Shown here in pieces: positions 50,356-61,255 of a stretch of 64,000 nt of DNA (its first letter is position 1; each line of letters opens with the position of its first letter). The DNA is from Leuctra nigra (Eukaryota; Arthropoda; Insecta; Plecoptera; Leuctridae): assembly GCA_934045905.1 (NCBI GenBank), contig OW203762.1, positions 40,959,702 to 41,023,701 of the forward strand. The letters are read 5' to 3'. A program made the position numbers and the translations under genes. The notes under the pieces were generated by a model, which was given only the letters and a program-made list of their open reading frames with translations, made no database searches and had not been told where the DNA came from.

Positions 50356-51612
50356 ATGAACAGCGTGGTCTCGAGGGGATGGGGAGATGCTGTAATGATG
50401 ATCATGGACAAAGCAATGGTTGGGTTAGCGGTGCGTAGACCTAGAAGATTCTGCTCAGTAATTTGTAGCTAATTCGAATCGTGTAATGTAGCATATGGTT
50501 ATACTAATTGTTCGAATGTGCGTAATAATCTGACCGCAGCATGCTACTTCTGAGTCAATATATTGTAGAGGCTTTGGAATATTTTTTGAAATCTCCTCTG
50601 ATTTACGGAAAGAGATTTCGAACTGAACTGGCACCTCCACTTGAGCTGGTAACAATGAAGGGAGATAATCTAGAACATGTACCTCGGTTTTTGGAAGTGG
50701 TAAAGGGACGTTTATGCTCCCACATTAATGGCGGGTTCGTTGTCTGATAATGGGTTAATTAAAACGCTGGATTTACGTTCGTTAGATGCATTCTTTGCGG
50801 CGGTAATAACATTAGGATAACGACCGTCGTATTGCATGCTTTAAATCAGAAGCAGATTCGCAATGATGTACTCTCCGAGGATACATCCAGTCATTATAAA
50901 AGACGGAGTGTAGATGAAACAGATGTTTCACTTTGTGTCTCGTTATATTTGAACTAGTAAACTAGTGCAATTGATTCGACAAATAAAATAATTTTCTTGT
51001 AAATAATTCAATTACCTCGTTTGAAATAGATACTGAAGTAATCGGAGCAAGTGGATTGGTACTCAGACGAATAAAATAGATTATAACGAGAAAATAGTAT
51101 AATGGAGAGTGAATATGAACGTTTATTAAAATATTATACATAAAAATATCTTGAATATCTTTGAACGTGTCTTGAACACAAAATCATAAAGTTATGACAG
51201 CAAGTTATGAGTAGTCTACGACTGCGATTAATATAATGTTTTGAGCAGATAAATGTTTCATTACTCTTCATATTAATTACGGTCCAAGATATAAAAATAA
51301 CGTAATTTAATTCTGAATAATTGATGTTCAATTACGAAATTCCAGGAATTATTTGACTTTGAGCTTAATTAGCGATGATGATTATAACCGTGATTGCGAG
51401 CCAGTTATTTTATCATCATTAACGAGATGAATAAATTACCGATGTAACATGTAAATGAATTCCAATGAGTTGAACATCTGTTTTTATCAATTATGCGTGA
51501 TCGAGCACTTGCCAATAACATTACTGGCGTTTATTATAAATATTCACAACTCGCACAAGACTCATTCATTCTCACACAAATATTGTTGATAGCTCATCTC
51601 CAGTTACTCTTC

Positions 51613-51784
51613 TGGGACCAGATTCACAAAGATTATCTCCTAATACGTAGGTACTATCTTTGGTATTATCAACGTGAGTTTTAATAATATCTTTGGTATT
51701 ATCTTTCATTTAACATGGTGTTCTTGGTATTAAATCAAACGATAATACGTATTAGCACATAATACCTTTCGTGAGTCCAGCCCC
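51613..51784. mobile_element. MITE with GGGNCYRGATTCAC ends, copy 1
   Basis: About 172 bp. The left end GGGACCAGATTCACAAAG pairs with the right end (reverse complement GGGGCTGGACTCACGAAAG). The internal TATTATC/GATAATA motifs and ATACGTATTA are shared with 63875-63997. Confidence 0.7.
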
Positions 51785-52426
51785 TGCCGTATCGATCAAC
51801 AAGATTCTCACTTCACTTCACTTCTTATTTGATAAAAAAAAATATATATAATAGAAATATGGAACGTCGAAGACGAAGGTTTCTCATTGTAACTGGCGAT
51901 GCATCAAGAGAGAAGTCATTGTGCTAAGATTTGGCTTCAACCTCAGCTTCTAATGATGTCTAACTTACAAACAACAATCTAGCGATAAAAAACGACGCTA
52001 TTAAACGGAAGCGAGCACTAATTATTCCTTGGAGACTGTTTAGTTAACTTGAATGAACATTATCGGGAAGCCCGTTTTACAGTTGTTTGGAGTCGAGAGA
52101 TTTTCATCTGTCGATGATGAAAACTTCAACTCTTCTTCGGCTGTTGTACCTACTTGAAACAAGATTAGTGTGGACGCAGATATTTTTGCTATTGAACAGA
52201 CAAGACCGACAAACTTTACTGAGGTTTATTTTTAACTTGCAGACAGTCTACTGAATCGCATGACATTTTATTGGTTTATAATAGGTTCATGATCAGGAAT
52301 AGCTTGATTCGAGCTTTTAATGTTGGTTTTAAAGACCAGTAAGAGCTTTAACTTTAATATAATCATGTGCCTATATTTAGATTGCATTTTTATAGCTGTC
52401 ACTATTCTATCAATCGTGAATTATTC

Positions 52427-52626
52427 NNNNNNNNNNNNNNNNNNNNNNNNNNNNNNNNNNNNNNNNNNNNNNNNNNNNNNNNNNNNNNNNNNNNNNNNNN
52501 NNNNNNNNNNNNNNNNNNNNNNNNNNNNNNNNNNNNNNNNNNNNNNNNNNNNNNNNNNNNNNNNNNNNNNNNNNNNNNNNNNNNNNNNNNNNNNNNNNNN
52601 NNNNNNNNNNNNNNNNNNNNNNNNNN
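52427..52626. other. Assembly gap (200 N)
   Basis: Exactly 200 N, a typical placeholder length, so the true size is unknown. The missing last elongase exon could be here. Confidence 0.98.
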
Positions 52627-52752
52627 AACGGAATCAGACTATCAACTTTTGGTTGAGCAACTTGGTTCTGTTCGTGCGAAGTCACTTTGGTGACTACAAT
52701 GTGCCAGCACGCGCTATGCAACCATGTTGTCAACCAGAAGTTGATCATTCCA
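52627..52752. repeat. Hairpin repeat abutting the gap
   Basis: ATCAACTTTTGGTTG at about 52639 pairs with CAACCAGAAGTTGAT near 52731, and the pairing extends outwards to GGAATCA/TGATCATTCC-type ends. MITE-like. The repeat may have caused the assembly break. Confidence 0.5.
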
Positions 52753-54068
52753 TTATATTCCAAAGGAACCCCGTGCATTAACTAGATTGATTCGTCTCGC
52801 AAACTATAGTCATTCCATAGAGATATATTACAGAGAGGGGTAACTACTGGTTAATGCTTGACTAATTTTGAAAGATCCTTTTTCTCCATATTGGAGATAT
52901 TTAATAATTCACTGCCACTGAAATGGAAAATTAATTCGGAAGGCAGTGAAAAAATTACTTTGAGCTGTCAAATTTTAAACTTACTAGAAACACGTTTTTA
53001 ACTTGAATCAGAAGACTATTACAATATTATATCTTGTTTTTACTGTACATTTATTTGTTCTGTGTTGTTTGTTACTGTGAAGTATGCACTGAAGGTTAGT
53101 ACAAAGTAACATTCAAGTCTCTTGCCAACAACATTACAATCGAGGGGGGTGCCATTTTTAAAGTAATTTTTGAAATAATCTCCAAGATGGTGGCTGAGCA
53201 TGCCCAGATCTACCCTGACAATGTACATCGCATCATACCAAGGCTGGCTATCTACTTGCCCCTCTCTGTAAGTATATGAATCTCTATGGTCATTCTTATT
53301 TTATTATACGAATACAATTTAATGAAAAAAATATATGAATATGAATATGAAATACGAAAAATATATGAAATATGAAAATTATGATGAAAATATCAAGCTC
53401 ATTTGCCAGGTCAGCCCTTCGCCCCCCCCCCCCCCCCCCCCCCCCCTCAACAAATATTTCACAGCCAGAAATATTTCATTTATTTTATTACATAAAATTG
53501 TGTGAAAATCAAATGTTATTTGACTGGTGGCACGTTCTTATAAAAGTCCGGCACATCAGCCATAAAGTGTGCACATGCCTGCATCGAACCCCAACTACCA
53601 ACCCCAACTCTCTTTCTACACTAAATATAAATACATAAACTTATATTTTGGCACAATTGAACACATGAACAGGTTAGCAGTTATAACGGGTTAAATCGGT
53701 AGTAGTTTGCTTTTGAACACTATTCAGAAACAAATAGCAAATAATAAGACAATTCTTTGAACTTCTCCAAAAACTTATTTATTATTCAGGACGTTTGTTT
53801 GAAACTTTTTTTGAAAATGTTCAAACATCCTGAAGAAGTCCTGTGTAACAGGAAGAAATATTGTACTATCAAATAATAAATAAACTTATGTAGAAGTTCA
53901 AAGAATTGTCATTTTATAATTTATCAACTAAGATCTGAATGATTTACAAATTAGCAAATCATGCTCTGACTTTGCATGGCATTCAGGCTTCACTGCTCCT
54001 CTACAGAATTGGAAGAATGGACGCCACTTATACGTACTACATTATATATTTGTTAAAATTGTGTAACC
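52753..54068. other. Expected 3' part of the elongase gene; no exon found
   Basis: The missing last coding exon should lie to the left of 54416. No - strand segment here reads as an elongase C-terminus. Contents are two poly-C tracts, a foldback repeat, and a 27-codon open frame on the + strand at 53187-53267 of unknown meaning. Confidence 0.4.
53748..53910. repeat. Foldback repeat
   Basis: GACAATTCTTTGAACTTCT at 53748-53766 pairs with its exact reverse complement at 53892-53910, and partial pairing continues inward. Probably a MITE. Class unknown. Confidence 0.65.
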
Positions 54069-54124
54069 TAATGCATCGTCCCATCTGCACGGTCGTGAGG
54101 TGCCTGTCTCCCACCAGCGAGATT
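54069..54124 (-). pseudogene. Degenerate copy of the elongase exon 6 end
   Basis: On the - strand this region repeats the last ~40 nt of the exon at 54552-54416 plus the start of its intron. The reading is LVGDRHLTTVQM against LWWKKYLTTVQM. The donor GT after the exon is changed to GG, and stop codons lie just upstream, so it cannot act as an exon. It is either a relic of a tandem duplication or of a neighbouring elongase paralogue. Confidence 0.55.
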
Positions 54125-54415
54125 GTCTTTATCATGGGCGATTGAGATTCTTACTTATCATGGGTGTACGCAGCCCTCCCCCCCCCCCCCCCCCCCCCCC
54201 CGATATCAGAGCATCATCTAAGAAATCACAGCATTAAAAAAATAATACTATGTGAACAAAAAAGTTAAAAAAAAAGAGTCGGATCATGTCGGAAAACACC
54301 AAAATGACTGAAATTGAGTTAAAAATCTCCTAAATCTGCTAGCAATTGCTACAAATTTGCATTTGCTAAAACGGTGGTGAAACCCAAAACTATGCAACTA
54401 TTTGTTAATGCGTAC

Positions 54416-57400
54416 CATCTGCACTGTCGTGAGGTACTTCTTCCACCAGAGGAACTGTCGTACTCGCGGCCCCAGTGCCGTCAGGAAGTAGTAGGCGTAC
54501 ATCAGGATGTGTACGACCGCGTTCATGAACATGATGTAGGTGCCGACCCCGCCTGAGAAGGAGTCGATACACGTTGGCACACAGACAAATAGGTCGTGGT
54601 TTTATCATTAAGTTTTTCATTTTTAGTAATGAGGCGAAAATAATAACGATATAATATCGTAATAAAATTATACAATAAGTACAAAAAGTAGTATATTATA
54701 CATATACAGGTTTAGCAGAGATTTTCAAAATTTCGAACTTCGAATTTTGAACCCCCTAAGTATCAGTGTTGGGGAAGGAACTTTTTGAAAAAAATGTCAA
54801 AGAGAACAGTATTTTTTTTTCGGTAAATATGAACACTTTTAATATGATTGCTTGAATACTTTGAATAGTACTTTGAAATTGAATACAATTCCGTATTGTC
54901 CAGGCTTCAGCATATTTAGGTTTAATTAATTTTGAGTAAAATTATTTTGTTCGGAAAATATGAACACTTTTAATGTGATTACTTGAATACTTTGAATAAT
55001 ACTTTGATTACATTTCCGTGCAAATAAATCAAGGAAAATCAGCTACTGTTGCCATTATTATGCACCTACCTTCTTCCTAATTTGCTACAACTATACTTAC
55101 TTGATGACTTTTTTATTTTTTTTTCGAAAATATCTTTTTAAAAGAACTTAAATCCTTTTTTCAAGGAACTTGACCTTGAACGCATTCCTCAATGAAATAG
55201 TGAACTTGAACTTTCTAAAAGTTCTTTTTAGAAATGAACTTCCCCAACACTGTTGAGTGCTGAGTATGTAGTGCAGTGACAAATAGGGTATTGGCTGTTG
55301 TGAAGAGGTCTGGGTTCGGTTCCCGACGTACCTGGCGCGTACTTGACAGTGACCCATCCGAGTCCCAGCGTGGACACGTGGTGATAGAGATGAAGCACGG
55401 AGATCTGATTGTCTTTCTTCCTCAGCACGAACAGCAGCTGCCAGATACATGGGGCAGGTGTTAGATCCATATTCCATTACAATCATAATCATATTGGATT
55501 TCAGAGTTCAATTTAAAACAATATTTCATTGGCTAGAATTTCAAATTGCCCAACTTAAATTGTATAGTGGAATACCCACTCTAGACAACACGTACACTAC
55601 ATTGAACATTTATGATCTTCAATCATAAAAAATGACAAAACTGACACAGAAATTTATTTTTAAATTTCTAAATTTCTAAATTTAAGTTTTTGGTTAGTTT
55701 TTAGTTTTTTTTTTACTATTATTGTACTAGTTTTAATTTTCCTATTTATTTTTAAAATAAAATTGTGTTACAATGTTTACTGTAATTTTATTCTTATTAT
55801 TATTGGTATCAAAATTATTGATTTCTTTTAAAATTTAAAATTTAATATTTTCATTATTGCTGCGCACATTGAAATAAGAAAAATCCTCTACCTTCTGTGT
55901 GTTTTTTTTACTGAAGGTAACAGGTGACTAGGTAATTTGTTTCTAAAATATATTAATTTCCCTCTGAAATCCTAAACCATGAAAGAATCCTAAGTTAAAA
56001 CGTACAAGATTCAGTATTCACGTTAGCCTAATATTAATGCAAAACAGTTGTGATTTAAATAAATTAAAAAGGACTTACCGTATCCAGAAGATCCACTATT
56101 TTCATTATGAAAAAGACCCAACTCGCGTTCGCCATCTGTGCAATAAAATAGCATTATTCTAGGTCCGTGAAGTTAGCACCGCCCATTAACGCACTAATTA
56201 TCTCATGTGTGGGATGAATTAGTGCACAATTAGTGCGTTCGATCGGCACTAATTTTATAATTAGTGCGTCATCCGTTTCCGAGAAAAACGCACTTTACTA
56301 TGGGCGGTGCCAACTTCACGCAGCACCGCCCATTGACGCACTAATTTTAAAACCCACACAGGCAATTAGTGCACAATTAGTGCGTTCGATCCCCCCCATT
56401 CCCATAATTAGTGCGCACTTACTTTTCGAGTTATTCGTGAATAACCGTGGGCGGTGCAGCACCGCCCATTGAAAATTTCAAGGTTTTAGGTACGCCATGT
56501 TTTAGTGCACAATTAGTGCGTTCGATTCCCCCATTCCCATAATTAGTGCGCACTTACTTTTCGAGTTATTCGTGAAAAACCGTGGGCGGTGCAGCACCGC
56601 CCATTAAAAATTTCAATGTTTTCAGTACGCCATGTTTTAGTGCACAATTAGTGCGTTCGATTCCCCCCATTCCCATAATTAGTGCGCACTTACTTTTCGA
56701 GTTATTCGTGAAAAACCGTGGGCGGTGCAGCACCGCCCATTGAAAATTTCAATGTTTTCAGTACGCCATGTTTTAGTGCACAATTAGTGCGTTCGATCCC
56801 CCCCATTCCCATAATTAGTGCGCACTTACTTTTCGAGTAATTCGTAAATAACCGTGGGCGGTGCAGCACCGCCCATTAAAAATTTAAAGGTTTTCAGCAT
56901 GCCATGTTTTAGTGCACAATTAGTGCGTTCGATCCCCCCCATTCCCATAATTAGTGCGCACTTACTTTTCGAGTTATTCGTGAATAACCGTGGGCGGTGC
57001 AGCACCGCCCATTGAAAATTTCAAGGTTTTCAGCATGCCATGTATTAGTGCACAATTAGTGCGTTCGATCCCCCCCATTCCCATAATTAGTGCGCACTTA
57101 CTTTTCGAGTTATTCGTGAAAAACCGTGAGGGGTGCAGCACTCGAAAAGTAAGCACTCGAACTCGAAAAGTAAGTGCGCACTAATTATGGGAATAGGGGG
57201 GATCGAACGCACTAATTGTGCACTAAAACATGGCGTGCTGAAAACCTTGAAATTTTCAATGGGCGGTGCTGCACCGCCCACGGTTATTCCCGAATAACTC
57301 GAAGAGTAAGTGCGCACTAATTATGGGAATAGTGGGGATCGAACGCACTAATTGTGCACTAAAACATGGCATGCTGAAAAACTTGAAATTTTCAATGGGC

Positions 57401-60400
57401 GGTGCTGCACCGCCCACGGTTATTTGCGAATAACTCGAAAAGTTAGTGCGCACTAATTATGGGAATGGGGGGGATCGAACGCACTAATTGTGCACTAAAA
57501 CATGGCGTACTGAAAACATTGAAATTTTCAATGGGCGGTGCTGCACCGCCCACGGTTTTTCACGAATAACTCGAAAAGTAAGTGCGCACTAATTATGGGA
57601 ATGGGGGGAATCGAACGCACTAATTGTGCACTAAAACATGGCGTGCTGAAAATCTTAAATTTTCAATGGGCGGAGTTGCACCGCCCACGGTTATTCACGA
57701 ATAACTCGAAAAGTAAGTGCGCGCTAATTATGGGAATGGGGGGAATCGAACGCACTAATTGTGCACTAAAACATGGCATACCTAAAACCTTGAAATTTTC
57801 AATGGGCGGTGCTGCACCGCCCACGGTTATTCACGAATAACTCGAAAAGTAAGTGCGCACTAATTATGGGAATGGGGGGGATCGAACGCACTAATTGTGC
57901 ACTAATTGCCTGTGTGGGTTTTAAAATTAGTGCGTCAATGGGCGGTGCTGCGTGAAGTTGGCACCGCCCATAGTAAAGTGCGTTTTTCTCGGAAACGGAT
58001 GACGCACTAATTATAAAATTAGTGCCGATCGAACGCACTAATTGTGCACTAATTCGTCCCACACATGAGATAATTAGTGCGTTAATGGGCGGTGCTAACT
58101 TCACGGACCTCATTATTCTGAATGTTGACACTCATGGTTTTATTACCTTGCGAGGGGGGGGGGGGGGGGGGGGCAGAGCACATGTTATTTATGTATTTAT
58201 TGTGTATTTTGTTTAGTTTTCCTTTACAGTTTTCTTACCGGAATGTTTAATTACAGTACATTGTTATATGGACACTTGCTGACAGAGGAAAAAGCTTATC
58301 TTTATAGTCTTTGTAAATGAAATTCCAACGATCCTATTGTTTATGTGTGTGGATTTTCCGTGAAAATATTATACATGTACCGGCACGGGATTGTAAGTAA
58401 TACCTATATTAATGCATTATTGTATGATTGTATGATTATTGTTACGAATTCGTTACAACTCCGGTAGCTTTATCAAATGTCATGATCAATGTTTACGAAC
58501 GTGCGTGAGCAATTAAATTGAAGGTTTTCTCATGTAATGTCAAATGGGTGTCAATGTATAGGAAATACACGAAGGGATGGGAATCTACTGCGACCAGTGT
58601 CTAGAGCGAGATATGGTATACATGACACATCCATATACGATGTATATCGTTTTTTTTTAGGAAATTGTAAATTGTTGTAAGGATTATTGTATAATAAAGT
58701 GTTAGTCATGACGTGTCTGATAATAATAATTTTAACCAATCTAAAAAAATAAAGAATAATACACTCTTTCACTAAGTCCCTGGTCACTTTCGCACGAGGA
58801 GTGTTGCGCAACTTTCAGCAGAGTTTTGCAACTTTCAGCAGAACTGCTTCGCTAATAGTTTCGCCAACCGATTGCCGCCTCGTGTGAAAGCAGCATGGGA
58901 TCGTTCAGAAACAATATTCTCAAAAAGAAAACAAAACAAAATAACAGATTGCTAATTTAGATTATATTTAAAAAAATACTAATTAATTTGTTTATTGCAC
59001 GGAAAATGTATAAACCCGAAAATTCTCACATTATCTACCTAAACAGATCATTAATTTAAATGCTTTAAAATTTATATTTCCAAATTCATTTGCTATATAT
59101 GCACACCTTTTTTAAAAAACTTTACTTTTGAGTCTGAAAAATAAAGAACGCTATAATAACATGATACAGTAAACGATTTCGAATTTTCGTACGAAAAGTG
59201 GCTGTCTTTTTATACTCTCTGAACCCTACTGAGACAGTGCGGCCTGAGGCTGCGGTGTTTGAAACCCGTACATGCAACGGGATTTGAACCCGCGCTCTTC
59301 TTACCTACTTTATTCGGATGAAATGCGCTAGACAGTGCATATCGCAATGCATTATTCGTCATGCTCGTGGAATATTGAAGATTTCAAGAATAAAGTGACT
59401 GACGTCTTCGGTTTTGTTGTGTCGTTGCGATGTTATTATTTGCCTCCTTACTGATCATATCGCGTAATTACTTTTAAGCGTGTCATGTTGTTAGGTAGTG
59501 GATCATATCAATCGATCGGAAATGTATTTCTTCGTCACGTTTCTTCGTCAAAATTCTTTCATGTCCATAAATTCCGAAAAAATCGAAAATTTGTTTTTTG
59601 CGGTATGTAAAATGATATTTCTTGAAAATAAGATTTTTTACAAATCTTTGAAAATTAGGTAGATACTATTTCTATGGTGTAACATCTTACCCTCATTGCG
59701 ATGGGATCCATAGAGTAGTCCATGATCGGACACCAATACGACAGATCTCCTTTCCTCCATCCAGCCAACAGCATCTGATGATCACAGCAGCGCGTTACTT
59801 CATGCTTTTTATCACGACGTCAACACTTATGCTGACACACTTGTTTGTATTATTATTGTTATTGTTATTATTCACGCCAGGTTGTAGCCCTGCATTGAAG
59901 TTTTATAAACTGTGAATACTTGTCCTTGCAAAAATCATCATTCTTAAATATGTTTTGAAACTATTCTTCTTTGAAATATTATAAAATTGAATATGTTCTT
60001 GAAGTGATGTCAACTCCCAGATGGTCATCTAGCAAGCTTTTCACAATTGTAAATATTAGTTTTTATCGTTTAGTTGCACAACTCGTTGAAACAGATGCAC
60101 AAAGGAACAAATCCAATTTTAACAATATTTCGAATGAATAGTAGGTATGTGTTTTTAAAAGAACTAATTAACTTACTGATTTTTTTTATTTTTTATTTTA
60201 CAGAGTATTCTTTGGGGCCAAAAGTATAAAAGAATTAGCCTTTTTATTTAGTTTTATTAGTTTATACAATTTATTACCTATAATTCTGTATAGTAGCCTT
60301 CTAGCGATACTCTCTCACTCTTTTCGAATAAACTAATTAGGTAACTAACTAATTATTTATTTTCTCATATAAACGAATGACTTGCCTCTTTGACGATCCA

Positions 60401-61156
60401 TATATTGACGACAATCTGCATGAGGTTCAGTATCTGGATTTGTCTGCTAAGATTGTATGGTTTTCTGTTGGCCATGTATCTTCTTCCCCACACGAGTACG
60501 AGATAGAGATAGCCAATCACTATGGCCATGGTGGGCAGCGGACTGGCCATCAGGGGCCATTCTTTCACTCTTTCGTCTGTGGCAATATTCAGAATATGCA
60601 GGATTTACAAAATACTCATTATTCGGAAATTTCAATTTAGTTCCTAAATTTTACAGACCACCCCCATAAGTAAATTTCTGATTAGGGACTGCAGAAAGTA
60701 CAGGAAATACAGATTGGTGTTATACATATTATTAAAACTATTACTTAAATGACACATGCTTCACATAATATTAATAGAATAAATACGTAGATATTATTTT
60801 GGGAGCTTAGAGAGAGGCAAACAAATACCTTTAACATGAAAAAAAGTAATGAATCAATATGACCGCATTGTTATCAAAGTTTCGACCTGTCGTTGCTGTG
60901 AGTTTCTAGAGCATACATTAACCAATTCTACTCATTACTGTACATCGCTTAATTAAAATCAGAAAGGTGATTGACCTTCTACGTGGAATTATAAACATTG
61001 GGTCCCACTAATAATTAGGTACCGTGAAATTCAATTGTCTTGCATGATTGACCAGTTCACCGTTTAACCTGCTATCCATAGTTCATGGTACTCACCACTG
61101 AACTCGTTGATGAAGACGTGGAAGTTGTAGGTGAAGTTCTTGGCTAGCACCTCCAT
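54416..61156 (-). CDS. ELOVL-type very-long-chain fatty-acid elongase, 3' partial
   Basis: ER multipass condensing enzyme (3-ketoacyl-CoA synthase) that extends fatty acyl-CoA with malonyl-CoA. Insects carry many paralogues, some feeding cuticular hydrocarbon synthesis. Six exons join in frame: 61156-61096, 60576-60386, 59774-59691, 56135-56079, 55437-55332 and 54552-54416, giving 212 residues. Landmarks are DERVKEWPLMASPLPT from residue 21, KIVDLLDT (124-131), the catalytic histidine box HLYHH (147-151), HILMYAYY (181-188) and WWKKYLTTVQM at the end. The KxxExxDT motif has D127 in place of Glu. The second intron uses a GC donor (GAG/GCAAGT). Family members run to about 260-330 residues, so one or more 3' exons with the last membrane segments were not found. 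They may lie in the 200-N gap or further left. Confidence 0.93.
54764..55252. mobile_element. hAT-like non-autonomous element in elongase intron 5
   Basis: About 489 bp starting CAGTGTTGGGGAAG and ending with the reverse complement CTTCCCCAACACTG. It contains an internal direct repeat of about 75-85 bp (near 54820 and 54947, with AATATGAACACTTTTAAT). The CAGTGTTGGG start is typical of hAT elements, but no clear 8-bp target duplication is left. Confidence 0.65.
56152..56160. repeat. Target-site duplication, left (CATTATTCT)
   Basis: Exact 9-bp match to 58111-58119 flanking the second Foldback-like element. Confidence 0.9.
56161..58110. mobile_element. Foldback-like transposable element, copy 2 (elongase intron 3)
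   Basis: A 1950-bp element with the same ends (AGGTCCGTGAAGTTAGCACC and reverse complement), the same ~136-bp tandem units with GGGCGGTGCAGCACCGCCC, and the same asymmetric centre (near 57130-57175) as 38960-40772. It is one unit per arm or so longer. An exact 9-bp duplication flanks it. It lies only 25 bp (including the duplication) from the 3' splice site of the exon at 56135. Confidence 0.9.
58111..58119. repeat. Target-site duplication, right (CATTATTCT)
   Basis: Exact 9-bp match to 56152-56160. Confidence 0.9.
58778..58895. mobile_element. Small inverted-repeat element
   Basis: CTTTCGCACGAGG near 58788 pairs with CCTCGTGTGAAAG near 58876. The interior has a direct repeat of GCAACTTTCAGCAGA. 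Probably a MITE fragment, in an elongase intron. Confidence 0.45.
59225..59350 (-). mobile_element. SINE-like fragment with tRNA B box
   Basis: On the - strand a strong B box GGTTCAAATCCC (about 59279-59290) follows a weaker A-box-like stretch. The acceptor-stem sequences do not pair, so it is not called as a tRNA. Confidence 0.4.
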
Positions 61157-61224
61157 GACGACGGCTACGGCTGTGAGGAGCCCGACAGAGGTTTGCGACC
61201 AGCGAGAGCTGTGGATGGCCAGAC

Positions 61225-61255
61225 AATGAGGCACATGCATTGATGGTGTTATATA
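61225..61255 (-). promoter_or_regulatory. Possible elongase core promoter
   Basis: On the - strand TATATAA (61255-61249) is followed about 30 bp later by CTCATTGTC, an Inr-like start. Transcription from there would begin after an in-frame upstream ATG (61237-61235) and make the ATG at 61156 the first one, which agrees with the family start MEVLAKNF. If transcription starts further upstream, a protein about 27 residues longer would be possible. The CpG-richer stretch at 61850-62050 could instead be a non-coding first exon. Confidence 0.35.

Noticed and set aside
53187..53267. 27-codon + strand frame starting MVAEHAQIYPDN with a good donor GTAAGT
   Set aside because: No family match is recognised and no partner exon was found. 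The surrounding sequence looks like a dispersed repeat.
59275..59350. Possible tRNA gene on the - strand
   Set aside because: A T-arm/B box is present, but no acceptor stem or anticodon arm pairs correctly. Treated as a SINE-like fragment.
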